From the NCBI RefSeq assembly GCF_000160135.1, contig NZ_GG729933.1:440816-504815 (forward strand): 64,000 nt of DNA. Reading direction: 5' to 3'. The notes beneath the pieces are model-generated. The model had not been told where the DNA came from. It was given only the letters and a program-made list of their open reading frames with translations, and made no database searches. Position 1 is the stretch's first letter; each line of letters starts with the position of its first letter. The position numbers and the translations under genes are program-made. Of this stretch, positions 63,433-64,000 are shown piece by piece. Source of the DNA: Oribacterium sp. oral taxon 078 str. F0262. Lineage in GTDB: Bacteria; Bacillota; Clostridia; Lachnospirales; Lachnospiraceae.

Positions 63433-64000
63433 ATGGAGCGCCTTGTGATCGGAATTCTGGCCCCGGTGGACGCCGGAAAGACCAGCCTCTCGGAGGCGTT
63501 TCTCTACCGGGGCGGCCTGCTGCGCTCTCCCGGAAGAGTGGATCACCGGGACAGTTACCTCGACACGGAGAGGCTTGAGAGGGAGCGGGGCATCACAATT
63601 TTTTCAAAGCAGGCGGTGTTTTCCATCGGGGAGAAGACAATCACGCTTCTCGATACGCCGGGGCACGCGGATTTCTCCGCGGAGATGGAGCGGGCGCTCT
63701 CCGTCCTGGACTATGCGATTCTCCTTATAAGCGGGACGGATGGTGTACAGGGCTACACAAAGACGCTCTTTCGACTTCTGGAGAGCCGGGGCATCCCCTG
63801 CTTTTTTTTCGTAAATAAAATGGACCGTCCCGGGACGGATAGGGCGAAGCTCCTCGCGGAGCTCCGGGAGAGCTTTGGCTCTGAGATTCTGGACTTCTCC
63901 TCCGCCCTTTCGGAAGGGGAAGGGGAGCTCATGCCGGAGCCTGCGGATTTTCCCTCCCTCCCGCCGGAGCTCCTCGAAAGCCTCTCTCTCACAGAGGAGA
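63433..64000 (+). CDS. TetM/EF-G-like translational GTPase (3' end outside window)
   Basis: The first 189 residues of a translation GTPase. G1 is ILAPVDAGKTSL (an Ala where most have His), G2 region GITIFSKQA, G3 DTPGHADF, G4 NKMD. The opening matches TetM/TetO-type ribosome protection factors and their intrinsic relatives rather than EF-G. Resistance cannot be inferred: the domain IV loops that release tetracycline lie beyond the window. ATG follows GGAGGAGAAG. Confidence 0.85.
   Translation, partial: MERLVIGILAPVDAGKTSLSEAFLYRGGLLRSPGRVDHRDSYLDTERLERERGITIFSKQAVFSIGEKTITLLDTPGHADFSAEMERALSVLDYAILLISGTDGVQGYTKTLFRLLESRGIPCFFFVNKMDRPGTDRAKLLAELRESFGSEILDFSSALSEGEGELMPEPADFPSLPPELLESLSLTEE

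Noticed and set aside
63433-64000. Acquired tetracycline-resistance gene
   Set aside because: Only the GTPase domain is in view, and it sits in a core-like operon with aroK without mobile-element signs. Intrinsic TetM-like factors are common in this group.

Overview
The window reads as chromosome of an anaerobic, GC-rich Firmicute, most likely a Lachnospiraceae-type Clostridium. This is inferred from gene content: pyruvate formate-lyase with its activase, a giant 2-hydroxyacyl-CoA dehydratase activase, a family II CBS pyrophosphatase, the hisS-aspS pair, sigma-A type promoters and strong GGAGG ribosome sites. No rRNA or species marker is present, so genus is not claimed.

Layout. 1-3 kb: RNHCP zinc-ribbon protein, then a promoter-led PAP2 phosphatase / LDH-like dehydrogenase / DUF5662 operon and a tRNA-Arg. 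3.2-7.4 kb: IscR-like Rrf2 regulator facing pflB-pflA. 7.5-8.3 kb: a promoter followed by a highly structured non-coding element and about five diverging tandem copies, leading into a HerA-like ATPase. 10.2-15.7 kb: TetR-controlled RND efflux operon with two visible operators. 15.7-18.7 kb (minus): recJ-glyA. 19-21.5 kb: a frameshifted CPBP protease and a two-domain polyphosphate kinase 2.

21.8-33.7 kb is one co-directional block: cysteine-desulfidase-like enzyme, five-part Liv-type ABC importer, DhaK/DhaL kinase subunits, two zinc-motif UroD/MtaA-like proteins, and a GAF-PAS-Fis regulator whose AAA+ core is decayed. It looks like an uptake-and-catabolism module for an unidentified, possibly sulfur-containing small molecule.

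33.7-42.6 kb is a visibly AT-richer accessory island full of broken genes: IS3 remnant, AbiE antitoxin with truncated toxin, a second decayed AbiEi gene, PPOX flavoprotein/WYL regulator pair, Sel1-like protein, DinJ-PIN toxin-antitoxin pair, TetR with a palindromic operator and a frameshifted MATE pump. It is bounded at 42.66-43.36 kb by a hairpin-rich array of ~166-base repeats.

43.4-64 kb is core-like: giant CoA-dehydratase activase, rhomboid-like protein, pyk, lysA, hisS, aspS, a DUF1700 protein, a THUMP RNA methyltransferase, an RdgB-YfcE fusion, a DMT exporter, four tRNAs (Arg, His, Gln, Lys), a CcpA-type-site-controlled eda, the second copy of the structured RNA element upstream of the CBS pyrophosphatase, a third repeat array, aroK and a partial TetM-like GTPase.

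The strongest unexplained signal is the structured element. Two loci 53 kb apart share promoter spacing, start region, loop sequences and a four-hairpin fold, while the stem sequences differ by compensatory changes. The second is the 21.8-33.7 kb catabolic block.
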